64,000 bases of DNA from an uncultured Prevotellaceae bacterium. Lineage in GTDB: Bacteria; Bacteroidota; Bacteroidia; Bacteroidales; Bacteroidaceae. Both the position numbers and the translations under genes were made by a program. The stretch covers positions 62,001-126,000 of the forward strand of contig CASGAM010000006.1 in assembly GCA_949299545.1 (NCBI GenBank), written 5' to 3'. Below, one piece after another: positions 35,518-44,080 of the stretch. Below the pieces are notes generated by a model. The model had not been told where the DNA came from. It did no database searches and saw only the letters and a list, made by a program, of their open reading frames with translations. Numbering within the stretch: the stretch's first letter is position 1; each line of letters starts with the position of its first letter.

Positions 35518-36792
35518 ATGAAAAAGATTGGAATAGGGTTGTTTGTATTACTTTCTTCAGCAGTTGTGTCTGCCAAGACAGATCAGATTGTGAAAGATGC
35601 TAGGAAAACCATCCGTAATGCGTTTTATCAATCGGATGGCAATGAGGCAAACAAAGTACGCGATCGTTTGAATGATGCGGAGCGTAAATTGTTAGAACTT
35701 CTTCCGAACCAGAAAACGGCGCGTGAGAAGGCGCAATGCTATTATTATGCGGGAATGGTGCAGAAGCGATTTAACGCCATAGAAAATACAAAACTCTATT
35801 TGAAACTACAGATGGATACGGCGCGTTTTTATGATAGCTTGTATAAAATGTATGCTTATCTTATCAAATGTGATTCAGTTGAGATGACCGGTAGAAAGAA
35901 GCTTCATTATCGTAAAAAGGCGCAAGAAGATCTTATGAGATATCGTCATAATTTACTGAATGGTGGGCGCTATTATCTTAAAAAGAAAGATTATAAAGAG
36001 GCTTACCGTTACTTAGATATGTACCTTTGGTCTGCTGATCAGCCGGTGTTGAAGGACTATTTTCTGTCACAAATAGATACGTTGTATTCTAAAGTTGCAT
36101 ATTGGGCGACTACAGCTGCGTATTATTCCGGAAATAATGAGGGTGTTATTCTGTATGCAGACGCAGCATTGGGCTATTCGAAGAACAAGACGTATATACA
36201 GGAGTATCATTGTAAGGCATTTCTTGCAACCGGCGATACGCTGGGGTGGCTGAAATCTCTGAAAAACGGCATAATGAATTGTCCTGAGCATTCATACTTT
36301 TTCACGAATCTGATGGATTATTATATTCGTACAAAACAGTATGCTTTGGCTATGAAATACGTGGACCATATGATTTATTATGACCCTAAGCAGCCGTTAT
36401 ATTGGTTTGTCAAGGCTTCGGTTTATATGTACCAAAAGCAGTATAAGCAGTGTATAGATATGTGTAAGATGGTGTTGTCTTTGGATAGTCAGCATATAGG
36501 AGGACATCAATTTGAAGGGGCATGCTATTATCATCTCGCAGCCAATGAAGTAGATTCTATGAGAATGGTACCTGTAAGAGATGTTCGCTATTCCAAGCAC
36601 AGGAAAAGGGTGGTGGCATATTGTCGTGAAGCTTTGCCGCACCTTCGTTTTGTCAAAGAGAAAAATCCTGATGATGCCAAACGTTGGGCTCCGATGCTTT
36701 ACATGATATATCTTAATCTGAACATGGGACGGGAATTTGAGGAAATGGAAAAGATTGTTGCAACTTTAAATACGACTCAAGTTGATGAATAA
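35518..36792 (+). CDS. Exported TPR-repeat protein
   Basis: This 424-residue protein has a signal peptide (MKKIGIGLFVLLSSAVVSAK). The mature part is Tyr- and Lys-rich with TPR-like helices, e.g. KDYKEAYRYLDMYLW, KQYALAMKYVDHMIYYDP and KQYKQCIDMCKMVLSLD. It resembles the gene upstream in size and layout, including a conserved 'NPDDAKRWAPMLYMIYLN' near the C-terminus against 'EPDDPDRWASRLKTVYYL' there. It is probably a periplasmic or envelope scaffold. The final 8 nt overlap the dus gene start. Confidence 0.78.
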   Translation: MKKIGIGLFVLLSSAVVSAKTDQIVKDARKTIRNAFYQSDGNEANKVRDRLNDAERKLLELLPNQKTAREKAQCYYYAGMVQKRFNAIENTKLYLKLQMDTARFYDSLYKMYAYLIKCDSVEMTGRKKLHYRKKAQEDLMRYRHNLLNGGRYYLKKKDYKEAYRYLDMYLWSADQPVLKDYFLSQIDTLYSKVAYWATTAAYYSGNNEGVILYADAALGYSKNKTYIQEYHCKAFLATGDTLGWLKSLKNGIMNCPEHSYFFTNLMDYYIRTKQYALAMKYVDHMIYYDPKQPLYWFVKASVYMYQKQYKQCIDMCKMVLSLDSQHIGGHQFEGACYYHLAANEVDSMRMVPVRDVRYSKHRKRVVAYCREALPHLRFVKEKNPDDAKRWAPMLYMIYLNLNMGREFEEMEKIVATLNTTQVDE

Positions 36793-37774
36793 ATATGAAG
36801 TCTACATGGCACCTATGCAGGGCGTGACGGAAGCACCGTTCAGAAACCTGTTTGAACAATATTTTGGCGGAATAGATGCCTATTATACCCCTTTTATCCG
36901 ATGGGAGCATGGCGGAGTCCGAAGAAAAGATTTACGGGATATTTCTCCTGACCGTAATTCCGTTTGCAAATTAGTGCCGCAGCTGCTGGCCGGCACAGCT
37001 GATGAAGCGGAATCTATTTTGCAATACATCATTGACTGTGGTTATCGAGAGGTAGACATTAATATGGGATGTGCATATCCGGTTTTGGCAAAAAAAGGAA
37101 AAGGTAGCGGAATATTGGCGCATCCGGAACAAGTGGCAGATTTGTTGCAGGTCGTTCACCGTCATTCCCAAGTTAAATTTTCAGTGAAAATGAGATTGGG
37201 ATATAATAACGCGCAGGAAGGTTTAGATTTGTTGCCACTTTTGAATAAGACGCCGTTGACACGTATCGTTATACATGCGCGGACAGGCATTCAACAGTAT
37301 AAAGGCGCATGCGACCGTGAGGCATTCACACGTTTTGCCGCTGGATGTAATCATCCTCTATTATATAATGGTGAAATGCTTGATGAAAAACAGTGGAAGC
37401 AAATGTGCAACTTGTCTTCAAGAATTGTTGGTGTCATGTGGGGGCGTGGACTGTTGGCCGCACCATGGCGGGCGTCAGAATTTCGAGATGGGCGCATTTG
37501 GACGTTAGAAGACAAGCGCGTTGCATTAAGGGGCTTTCATGAGGATTTGTTTGCATGGTATCGGGAGAATATGGAAGGAGGTGACCGGCAAATACTCACA
37601 AAGATGAAAGCTATTTGGGAATATTTACTGCCGGGGGCGGAGCGTAAACTTCGGAAAAAAATTCATAAGGCGCAACGTTTTGCGGACTATATACCGGCAG
37701 TGCAGGCTTTGATACAAACGTTTGAACCGTCTATGGAACAATTGAGTCCGGTTGTCGATGAGGATGAGTTCTGA
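36785..37774 (+). CDS. tRNA-dihydrouridine synthase family protein
   Basis: This 329-residue FMN-dependent flavoenzyme would reduce uridines in tRNA. MAPMQGVTEAPFRNLF at residues 8-23 is the family's N-terminal loop. The catalytic Cys is in DINMGCAYPV (about residue 91), a variant of the usual NxGCP. KMRLG and VIHARTGIQQYKG are the FMN/tRNA elements, and NGEMLD and MWGRGLLAAPW follow. ATG 36785 was chosen over TTG 36782; the start overlaps the upstream stop by 8 nt, so it is translationally coupled to the TPR gene. Which position in tRNA it modifies is unknown. Confidence 0.92.
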   Translation: MNKYEVYMAPMQGVTEAPFRNLFEQYFGGIDAYYTPFIRWEHGGVRRKDLRDISPDRNSVCKLVPQLLAGTADEAESILQYIIDCGYREVDINMGCAYPVLAKKGKGSGILAHPEQVADLLQVVHRHSQVKFSVKMRLGYNNAQEGLDLLPLLNKTPLTRIVIHARTGIQQYKGACDREAFTRFAAGCNHPLLYNGEMLDEKQWKQMCNLSSRIVGVMWGRGLLAAPWRASEFRDGRIWTLEDKRVALRGFHEDLFAWYRENMEGGDRQILTKMKAIWEYLLPGAERKLRKKIHKAQRFADYIPAVQALIQTFEPSMEQLSPVVDEDEF

Positions 37775-37799
37775 TATGTTTTATATGATAATTTGATTC

Positions 37800-39047
37800 A
37801 TGATGAAAGGTATTATTAAAATAGTGGCAGCGAAAGCTTTTTTGCTTTTTTCCATGATTATTGGTTTGTGTCTTGCTTCATGTGAAGACTTGACGGATGG
37901 TAATAATGCTTTTAAAAAGAAAGCCCATACAACATTGCTCGTTTATATGGTGGGACAAAACGATTTGTCATCGTATATGGAGGGAAATATCAATAACATG
38001 ATCATAGGATATGGTAAGACGGATACGATGGCAAATATCCTGATTTACCAGGACATTAGTTCTTCCCCCACATTGTACTATCTTAATAAGGCAAGCGGTA
38101 GCGCCATTTCAAAACAGACGGTCAGAAGTTATCCCGATCAACTGTCGGTTGATCCCGAAGTGATGAAGTCTGTTATCAATAACATTTTTGAGATGTATCC
38201 GGCAGAAAAATATGGTATAATTTTTTCGTCGCATGCTGACGGAAGTCTCTTTCAACCTAATATAGTTCAAAAGCGTTCTTTTGGAGTTGAAGAAGATTCA
38301 AACAAGCAAGTTTATGGCATGAATATTCAGGATATTAACAATGCTCTTTCAGACAGCCCTTATTTAAACTTTATTTTGTTTGATGCCTGTTTGATGGCGA
38401 ATGTGGAAACTGCTTACGAATTAAGAGAACGGGCACATTATTTGTTGGCTGCCCCTAATTCTGTTCCCGGCGAAGGTTTTCCTTATCATAGAATCATGCC
38501 AGATTTGTTGCAGATGGATGAGAGAGGTTTGGAGAATGTTGCAGAGCAATATTATGATTATTTCCATTCCAATTCTGCTCGGTGGGATGACTTTGTGGCA
38601 ATCAGTTTGACAGATCTCTCAAAGATGGACTCTTTGGCTGAGGCTGTAGATTCGTTATGTCGTGTGCCCGCGGTGCAGGAACGTATAGAAGCATTGGATA
38701 ATGCCGGTTTGCAGATGTACGAGCGGACGAAGGAGTTGTATGATTTCGGCCAATGGGTAGATAGCGTAGGTTGCGGACATCCGCAGGTGGCTGTTGTAAA
38801 AGAGAAATTAGAGGAGGCCGTTATTTATAAGGAACATAGTGAATATACCATGACTGATGACTGGGGCAACCTTCTGTTACCGATTACTGATGCCCGTTTC
38901 AGCGGTTTGAACACATTTTTGCCTGGGAAAGTAGATACAACCTATGACCTTCTTCAACATTGGTATTTTACAACCTTGGAATGGTATCGTGATGCCGGCT
39001 TATGGCGTTGCCTGAGATATAATGAATACGAGATGCTGATACAGTAA
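37800..39047 (+). CDS. Clostripain-like (C11 family) cysteine peptidase lipoprotein
   Basis: This 415-residue lipoprotein has a lipobox CLASC (Cys28). After a short linker, TTLLVYMVGQNDLSSYMEGN opens the caspase-like C11 fold. The catalytic His is probably in IIFSSHADG (about residue 145) and the catalytic Cys in FILFDACLMANVE (about residue 198), with the usual strand-loop setting. A C-terminal domain with GLQMYERTKELYDFGQW follows. It starts 25 nt after dus on the same strand. It is anchored at the envelope, possibly exposed; its substrates are unknown. The His motif differs from the common WNHGSG but keeps the position. Confidence 0.88.
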   Translation: MMKGIIKIVAAKAFLLFSMIIGLCLASCEDLTDGNNAFKKKAHTTLLVYMVGQNDLSSYMEGNINNMIIGYGKTDTMANILIYQDISSSPTLYYLNKASGSAISKQTVRSYPDQLSVDPEVMKSVINNIFEMYPAEKYGIIFSSHADGSLFQPNIVQKRSFGVEEDSNKQVYGMNIQDINNALSDSPYLNFILFDACLMANVETAYELRERAHYLLAAPNSVPGEGFPYHRIMPDLLQMDERGLENVAEQYYDYFHSNSARWDDFVAISLTDLSKMDSLAEAVDSLCRVPAVQERIEALDNAGLQMYERTKELYDFGQWVDSVGCGHPQVAVVKEKLEEAVIYKEHSEYTMTDDWGNLLLPITDARFSGLNTFLPGKVDTTYDLLQHWYFTTLEWYRDAGLWRCLRYNEYEMLIQ

Positions 39048-39057
39048 AAACTTTGGA

Positions 39058-39471
39058 CTATTTTATAAGTACTTTTTTAGTGCTTCCGTCGTTTGCTAAG
39101 ATGATGTTTATTCCTTTTTGTGATGAAGCAAGTTGTATGCCGGAGAGTGAGAAGTTCGCTTTATGATGAGCGTTATCGGCAGTAGCTTTCTTTATTGCAT
39201 CAGGATTTTCGAGCGTGCAGTGTTTATAGACACCTTCAACTTTTGCGGTAAGCGGTGCAGTATAACCGCCGAAAAAAGTCATCCTGCAGATTTGCGGAAG
39301 TATGCCGGTTGTGAGCATCGATGTTTCAAGTTCAAATTTATATTCCGTTGTTCCTTCCGGAACATCGGTCAGGTTCGTGCCTTCCCAAAAAGCAAGTTTC
39401 CAGCCGGCTGCTACCGGTTCTGAAAACTTTATCACTATGTAATCACAATCTTTCACGTCTATATTCACCAT
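39058..39471 (-). pseudogene. C-terminal fragment of the esterase (beta domain and sorting-like tail), out of frame with the enzyme
   Basis: An open frame of 137 codons begins with ATG 39471 but can be read further upstream as QIAFKMVNIDVKDCDYIV without a start, which shows that it is the continuation of a larger protein. It contains KFSEPVAAGWKLAFWEG and ends in GINIILANDGSTKKVLIK, a tail like those of the proteins at 9262 and 54188. The esterase frame stops at 39480 and a missing base near 39488-39495 would join the two. It could also be a sequencing error or a programmed shift. It is unlikely to be translated alone. Confidence 0.7.
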
Positions 39472-39479
39472 TTTGAACG

Positions 39480-40880
39480 CTATCTGTGTAGATCGTTGCT
39501 GGCAACGTACGTGTTATAATCGTCGCCAGCAACGAAGTCGGTTCGGGTAAAGTCGTCGTGTTGTTCACCTTGGTCTTGAGGAATTTCTATAAGATAACCG
39601 GTTTCCGGTTCAGGAGACGCCTCTGGCAGGATGTCATCTTCGCAATTCTCAGCCGTTGCGGGCTTTTCGCATGAATGAATGGAGAAGGCCGTGAATTTAT
39701 CATCAGCAGATGACTTCACAATGGTAATTTTATATTCCGAGAATGCCGGGACTGAAAAAGGCATTACGGCTTTTTTGCCAACCTTACCTGATTTACAAAA
39801 GAGGACTTCCTCGCCATCAAGAGTTTCTATCTTGACATATATTTTGTCTCCTGTCGTTCCTTTTGCTTCAAAGTTGAGTGTGTAATTACCTTTTTCAAAT
39901 TGCAATGAAGGATATACATTGTTGTCTGCGTTGTTGGCTTTTTTAGGCGTTCCGTAAGTATAGCGTGTTTTGTCGGCACTTACTTTCCAGCTATGCTCTG
40001 CCGGATTGAAACCTTCAGTGTCGATATTGAGACGCCATTTCAACGTCTTGTCGCAGTCGTCATCAAGTGTGTATTGACTCATGAAGTTCCACATGGTCAG
40101 GGCGGAATTGCCTTCGGGGGTTTTGTCTGTGAAGTCGCTGTGTCCCATACCGTCAATTTCGTAATAAACGTACGGGAATCCTCCTTCGCCAGCTTCATAA
40201 ACACTGCATCGATATTTACCGGTTACGGTTGAAACTTCCGGTATCGGGTTACAACCGTTACGAGCCACCATATTATCCCGAATGATGGGCATACACGAAT
40301 ATTTCACAAAATTATCGGCTTTGCCGTGGATGTGCATGAAAGGTACGGGGCGGGCACCCGTCGTGTGGTGATGAAATTCATTTAGTTGGAAGCCGCTTAT
40401 TGAGGCGAAAGCCGCAAACAAGTCCGCAGCCGAGCTGGCATTGGAATAAGTCATCATACCGCCATTGGAGAATCCGCAACAATAGATACGTGAACGGTCA
40501 ATGTCATATTTGGCTGCCACATTCTCAATAATAGCTTTGAAAAAATCCAAATCTTCATTCGCTTCGCCGGTTGAGTTCCATCCATGTATACTTCCTCCTA
40601 ACACCGGGAAATACTGATCTTCCCCCTGTGGATATACCACGATGCAACCCTTTTGGTCTGCGACGGCGGTGCGGAATGGTGAGCGGTTGGCGGCATTTCC
40701 GGCCGCACCATGCAATGAAAATACTAACTCAGGTTTATCCCCAACGTTGTCTGGGACATAAAGGATGTAGGTACGTGTTGCTCCATTGACATTGATGGAA
40801 TACTCAGTATTTTCTTTGGCTGCCCAACTGTTACCAATAAAAATGGCTAACAAAATCGCGAGGTTCGTAAATCTTTTCAT
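39480..40880 (-). CDS. Secreted esterase (PHB-depolymerase/feruloyl-esterase-like), apparently frameshifted at its C-terminus
   Basis: With ATG 40880 the protein has 466 residues and a signal peptide (MKRFTNLAILLAIFIGNSWA); the earlier ATGs at 40949 and 40943 would bury it. The alpha/beta-hydrolase core has ILYVPDNVGDKPELVFSLHG, the oxyanion LHGAAGN, the nucleophile elbow GFSNGGMM, the acid in HIHGKADNFVK and the His in DGMGHSDF, as in LpqC-type esterases. Residues about 285-440 add a beta module. The frame ends at SNDLHR while the next frame continues with a typical beta strand, so the gene has most likely lost a base at about 39490. Confidence 0.85.
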   Translation of the reverse strand: MKRFTNLAILLAIFIGNSWAAKENTEYSINVNGATRTYILYVPDNVGDKPELVFSLHGAAGNAANRSPFRTAVADQKGCIVVYPQGEDQYFPVLGGSIHGWNSTGEANEDLDFFKAIIENVAAKYDIDRSRIYCCGFSNGGMMTYSNASSAADLFAAFASISGFQLNEFHHHTTGARPVPFMHIHGKADNFVKYSCMPIIRDNMVARNGCNPIPEVSTVTGKYRCSVYEAGEGGFPYVYYEIDGMGHSDFTDKTPEGNSALTMWNFMSQYTLDDDCDKTLKWRLNIDTEGFNPAEHSWKVSADKTRYTYGTPKKANNADNNVYPSLQFEKGNYTLNFEAKGTTGDKIYVKIETLDGEEVLFCKSGKVGKKAVMPFSVPAFSEYKITIVKSSADDKFTAFSIHSCEKPATAENCEDDILPEASPEPETGYLIEIPQDQGEQHDDFTRTDFVAGDDYNTYVASNDLHR

Positions 40881-40949
40881 TTTCCAACTGTTATTATGGT
40901 GAAACCACCTGTTAATACTATTCCTTCGGGTATAGTCTTTCATTATCAA

Positions 40950-40958
40950 GGAACATTT
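40950..40958 (+). promoter_or_regulatory. GGAACATTT repeat 1 upstream of the esterase
   Basis: First of three copies of the same 9-mer (also 41006-41014, and 41058-41066 inverted) in a gap with no other feature. It could be an operator; the binding protein is unknown. Confidence 0.4.
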
Positions 40959-41005
40959 ATTCCTTAATATTCAATGGCTTGGTTAGTGATTTGCGAGATA
41001 GGTGC

Positions 41006-41014
41006 GGAACATTT
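41006..41014 (+). promoter_or_regulatory. GGAACATTT repeat 2
   Basis: Same 9-mer as at 40950, starting 56 nt after the start of the first copy. Confidence 0.4.
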
Positions 41015-41057
41015 GCATTCAAATCTTCTTAAGAAAGTTTTGGCATTGTTTCCCAGT

Positions 41058-41066
41058 AAATGTTCC
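41058..41066 (-). promoter_or_regulatory. GGAACATTT repeat 3 (inverted)
   Basis: AAATGTTCC on the plus strand, starting 52 nt after the start of copy 2 and just before a minus-strand -7 element TACTTTTG (41086-41079). Confidence 0.4.
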
Positions 41067-41078
41067 AATTGCTTATTG

Positions 41079-41086
41079 CAAAAGTA
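41079..41086 (-). promoter_or_regulatory. Possible promoter -7 element (TACTTTTG) for the esterase
   Basis: On the minus strand TACTTTTG fits TAnnTTTG. It would give a leader of about 190 nt containing the three GGAACATTT copies. No clean -33 box is seen. Confidence 0.35.
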
Positions 41087-41278
41087 GTGATTTATTTTGT
41101 AGCGGCGAAAGAATGCTCATATAAAATATGCTATAGCTCTCATTTGCTTGCAAAATTACCTGTGTTCATGCCTTTCCCCTTTAGGCGCTTTGCTATTTGG
41201 CATAAATCTTTATGGCTAATAAGATGTTACAGGCATAATGAATTGCACGGTTTTGTTGGCAGTGTGCAAAAAAATATG

Positions 41279-41286
41279 TACCTTTG
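41279..41286 (+). promoter_or_regulatory. Promoter -7 element (TACCTTTG) for fabI
   Basis: TACCTTTG matches TAnnTTTG. A TTTG at 41252-41255 lies 23 nt upstream, slightly long. Transcription near 41293 supports the ATG at 41321 and excludes the long frame beginning at 41060. Confidence 0.55.
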
Positions 41287-41320
41287 TCAGCGAATAGAAT
41301 TAATATTTATATTGATTGTT

Positions 41321-42181
41321 ATGGCTTATAATTTATTGAAAGGCAAACGCGGTATTATTTTTGGAGCTTTGAACGATGCTTCTATCGCGTGGAAAGTTGC
41401 TGAACGTGCCGTAGAAGAAGGTGCGCAGATTGTATTAACGAATACACCGGTAGCGTGCCGTATGGGAACCATCGCCGAATTAGCTGAGAAAACCGGTGCC
41501 ACCGTTATTCCGGCTGATGCTACTTCTGTGGAAGACCTTGAGAAACTTTTTGTTGAAGCGCAGCAGGCCATGGGTGGCAAGATTGATTTCGTGTTACATT
41601 CCGTTGCCATGAGTGCCAATATGCGCAAGAAACGTACATACGATGATTTAGACTATGATCTTCTGAACAAGACATTGGATATTTCTGCCATTTCTTTCCA
41701 TAAAATGATACAGACAGCCAAAAAACTGGATGCCATCAACGATAATGGTTCAATTTTGGCGTTGAGTTATGTTGCTGCCCAGCGTACTTTTTTTGGTTAC
41801 AACGACATGGCGGATGCCAAGAGTCTTCTTGAATCCATTGCCCGTAGTTTTGGTTATATCTATGGACGTGAAAAAGGCGTCCGCGTGAATACCATTTCAC
41901 AGTCACCCACGTTTACGACTGCCGGTGGCGGTATAAAAGGTTTCGACGGTCTTTATGATTTCAGCGACCGTATGTCGCCGCTTGGTAATGCCAGCGCAGA
42001 CGAATGTGCTGACTACTGCGTGGTTATGTTCTCAGATCTGACCAAGAAAGTTACCATGCAGAATCTTTATCACGATGGCGGTTTCTCAAACATGGGTATG
42101 TCTTTGCGCGGTATGGTACAGTATCAGAAGTCGTTCATTGACGAAAACCGTGATGAAAACGGCAAGATTATCTACGGATAA
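41321..42181 (+). CDS. fabI: Enoyl-[acyl-carrier-protein] reductase (NADH), FabI type
   Basis: This 286-residue short-chain-dehydrogenase-like enzyme carries out the last step of each fatty-acid elongation cycle. The glycine-rich loop reads GIIFGALNDASIAWKVA at residues 11-27, the divergent FabI form. The catalytic Tyr160 and Lys167 are in FFGYNDMADAKSLLE (Y-x6-K). The C-terminal loop has SPLGNASADECADYC and NLYHDGGFSNMGMS. ATG 41321 was chosen for length and promoter. It is monocistronic and followed by a long hairpin terminator. Confidence 0.96.
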   Translation: MAYNLLKGKRGIIFGALNDASIAWKVAERAVEEGAQIVLTNTPVACRMGTIAELAEKTGATVIPADATSVEDLEKLFVEAQQAMGGKIDFVLHSVAMSANMRKKRTYDDLDYDLLNKTLDISAISFHKMIQTAKKLDAINDNGSILALSYVAAQRTFFGYNDMADAKSLLESIARSFGYIYGREKGVRVNTISQSPTFTTAGGGIKGFDGLYDFSDRMSPLGNASADECADYCVVMFSDLTKKVTMQNLYHDGGFSNMGMSLRGMVQYQKSFIDENRDENGKIIYG

Positions 42182-42202
42182 CTCCAGATAGAATTTTACG
42201 GT

Positions 42203-42269
42203 AAAAGCAGTCTGTTATTACGCAAAAATAACTATATTTGCGTCCAATAAATAACAGACTGCTTTTTTT
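42203..42269 (+). terminator. Long two-part hairpin terminator after fabI that contains the next promoter
   Basis: A 17-bp outer stem pairs 42203-42219 with 42250-42266, and an inner 7-bp stem pairs ACGCAAA (42220-42226) with TTTGCGT (42237-42243). It is followed by a run of seven T. The -7 element TATATTTG (42233-42240) for the downstream ACT gene overlaps the inner loop and stem. Confidence 0.88.
42233..42240 (+). promoter_or_regulatory. Promoter -7 element (TATATTTG) for the ACT-PFL operon
   Basis: TATATTTG matches TAnnTTTG and predicts a start near 42247, inside the 3' arm of the fabI terminator. A -33 TTTG was not found 19-21 nt upstream. Confidence 0.5.
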
Positions 42270-42299
42270 ATAAGCGTTTTCATATCATTATTTCATAAT

Positions 42300-42572
42300 A
42301 TGAGCAGAACAATTATTACAGTCGTCGGAAAAGACGCGGTAGGTATTATCGCAAAAGTATGTACATATTTAGCCGAGAACAAGGCTAATATCCTGGACAT
42401 TTCACAGACCATTGTACAAGAGTATTTTAATATGATGATGATTGCCGATTTGAGCAAGGTGGAGAAATCCTTTGAGGTCGTCTCAGCAGAGTTGGCCGAG
42501 GTCGGCCGCACGTTGGGGGTTGAGGTGAAGTGCCAACGCGAAGAGATTTTTGACAAGATGCACCGGATTTAA
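42300..42572 (+). CDS. ACT-domain protein (UPF0237 type)
   Basis: This 90-residue protein consists of one ACT domain: [20 protein letters not shown] (residues 6-25), then [19 protein letters not shown]. It has the beta-alpha-beta-beta-alpha-beta pattern that usually binds small ligands such as amino acids. It stands 17 nt upstream of the PFL/DUF711 gene; the same pairing occurs in Firmicutes. The two are cotranscribed and perhaps interact; the ligand is unknown. Confidence 0.9.
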   Translation: MSRTIITVVGKDAVGIIAKVCTYLAENKANILDISQTIVQEYFNMMMIADLSKVEKSFEVVSAELAEVGRTLGVEVKCQREEIFDKMHRI

Positions 42573-42589
42573 AAGCCCATTTTATTGTT

Positions 42590-43954
42590 ATGATTAATAT
42601 ATATGAGGTACTCGAAACCAACAAGATGATCGAGCAAGAGAATCTTGACGTGCGTACCATTACGATGGGTATCAACTTGTTGGACTGTGCAGATGGGAAT
42701 CTTGATACTGTTTGTCAGAAGATATATGATAAAATTACGCGCCTTGCAAAGAATCTTGTTAAGACGGGTGAGGACATTTCAAAAGAATACGGTATACCCA
42801 TTGTCAACAAACGTGTTTCCGTAACGCCCATTTCGCTGGTCGGCAGCAGCGCATGTAAGACGGTGGAAGATTATGTCAGGATTGCCCACACGCTTGACCG
42901 TGCAGCAAAAACAGTCGGTATTAACTTTCTTGGAGGTTATTCGGCAGTCGTTTCAAAGGGTATGACGCAAAGCGATGAACTCTTGATACGTTCTATTCCG
43001 CAAGCATTGGCGCAGACCGAGCGCATTTGCAGTTCTGTTAATGTCGGTTCCACAAAAACAGGTATCAACATGGATGCTGTGAAGTTGATGGGCGAGATTG
43101 TAAAACAGACAGCAGAGTGTACAAAAGAGAAAGATTCTCTGGGATGCGCCAAATTAGTGGTGCTATGCAACGCACCCGATGACAATCCATTCATGGCCGG
43201 CGCTTTCCACGGTGTATCCGAGGCAGACGCTATTATCAATGTCGGAGTGAGTGGCCCGGGCGTTGTGAAATATGCCTTGTCTCAAATTCGGGGAGAGAGC
43301 TTTGAAGTCTTGTGCGAAACCATTAAGCGTACGGCGTTTAAGATAACCCGTGTCGGTCAGTTGGTGGCTCAGGAAGCATCCCGTCGTTTGGGAGTGCCTT
43401 TCGGTATTATCGATCTTTCGTTAGCGCCGACACCCGCAGTTGGCGACAGTGTGGCGGAGATTCTTGAAGAGATAGGACTCGAACGGGCCGGAGCGCCGGG
43501 TACGACCGCAGCTTTGGCATTGCTTAACGACCAGGTGAAGAAAGGAGGAGTCATGGCTTCTTCGTATGTCGGTGGTTTGAGCGGTGCTTTTATTCCGGTG
43601 AGTGAAGACCAGGGAATGATAGATGCTGTTGAGGCCGGAGCACTCACGCTTGAAAAGTTGGAAGCCATGACCTGTGTTTGTTCCGTTGGGCTGGATATGA
43701 TTGCCATTCCGGGTGATACACCGGCTACGACTATATCCGGTATTATTGCGGATGAAGCCGCTATCGGGATGATTAACCAGAAAACAACGGCAGTTCGTAT
43801 CATACCGGTTATCGGTAAAACAGTGGGAGATACGGTTGAGTTCGGCGGCTTGCTGGGCTATGCGCCTGTTATGCCGGTCAACGCCTTCAGTTGCAGTGAT
43901 TTTGTGAATCGTGTAGGACGCATTCCTGCTCCGATTCATAGCTTTAAGAATTAA
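42590..43954 (+). CDS. PFL-family protein (DUF711/UPF0210)
   Basis: This 454-residue cytoplasmic protein belongs to the DUF711 family, whose fold resembles pyruvate formate-lyase. Recognisable stretches are [15 protein letters not shown] (about residues 21-35), [55 protein letters not shown] and [19 protein letters not shown]. No glycyl-radical motif is obvious, so catalysis by PFL chemistry is doubtful. The partner is the ACT protein 17 nt upstream. The physiological role is unknown. Confidence 0.93.
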   Translation: MINIYEVLETNKMIEQENLDVRTITMGINLLDCADGNLDTVCQKIYDKITRLAKNLVKTGEDISKEYGIPIVNKRVSVTPISLVGSSACKTVEDYVRIAHTLDRAAKTVGINFLGGYSAVVSKGMTQSDELLIRSIPQALAQTERICSSVNVGSTKTGINMDAVKLMGEIVKQTAECTKEKDSLGCAKLVVLCNAPDDNPFMAGAFHGVSEADAIINVGVSGPGVVKYALSQIRGESFEVLCETIKRTAFKITRVGQLVAQEASRRLGVPFGIIDLSLAPTPAVGDSVAEILEEIGLERAGAPGTTAALALLNDQVKKGGVMASSYVGGLSGAFIPVSEDQGMIDAVEAGALTLEKLEAMTCVCSVGLDMIAIPGDTPATTISGIIADEAAIGMINQKTTAVRIIPVIGKTVGDTVEFGGLLGYAPVMPVNAFSCSDFVNRVGRIPAPIHSFKN

Positions 43955-44007
43955 TATTTCCTATTGTTGGTTCTTTGTCGTTGGAATCTCATTAATGGAA
44001 AGAACAG

Positions 44008-44055
44008 AATGGCGGAGACGTACCGAATACGGTGTCCCCGCCATTTTTTATTTTC
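44008..44055 (+). terminator. Terminator of the ACT-PFL operon
   Basis: The stem AATGGCGG/CCGCCATT (44008-44015 with 44038-44045) has an inner GAC/GTC and ACCG/CGGT extension and is followed by TTTTTATTTTC. It separates this operon from the convergent DUF3298 gene. Confidence 0.85.
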
Positions 44056-44080
44056 TCTTGAAAGGATTGGTCGGATTTGA

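Noticed and set aside
41060..41320. 87-codon N-terminal extension of fabI
   Set aside because: The FabI fold starts at MAYNLLKGKRGIIFG; the extension holds the fabI promoter and an AT-rich gap.
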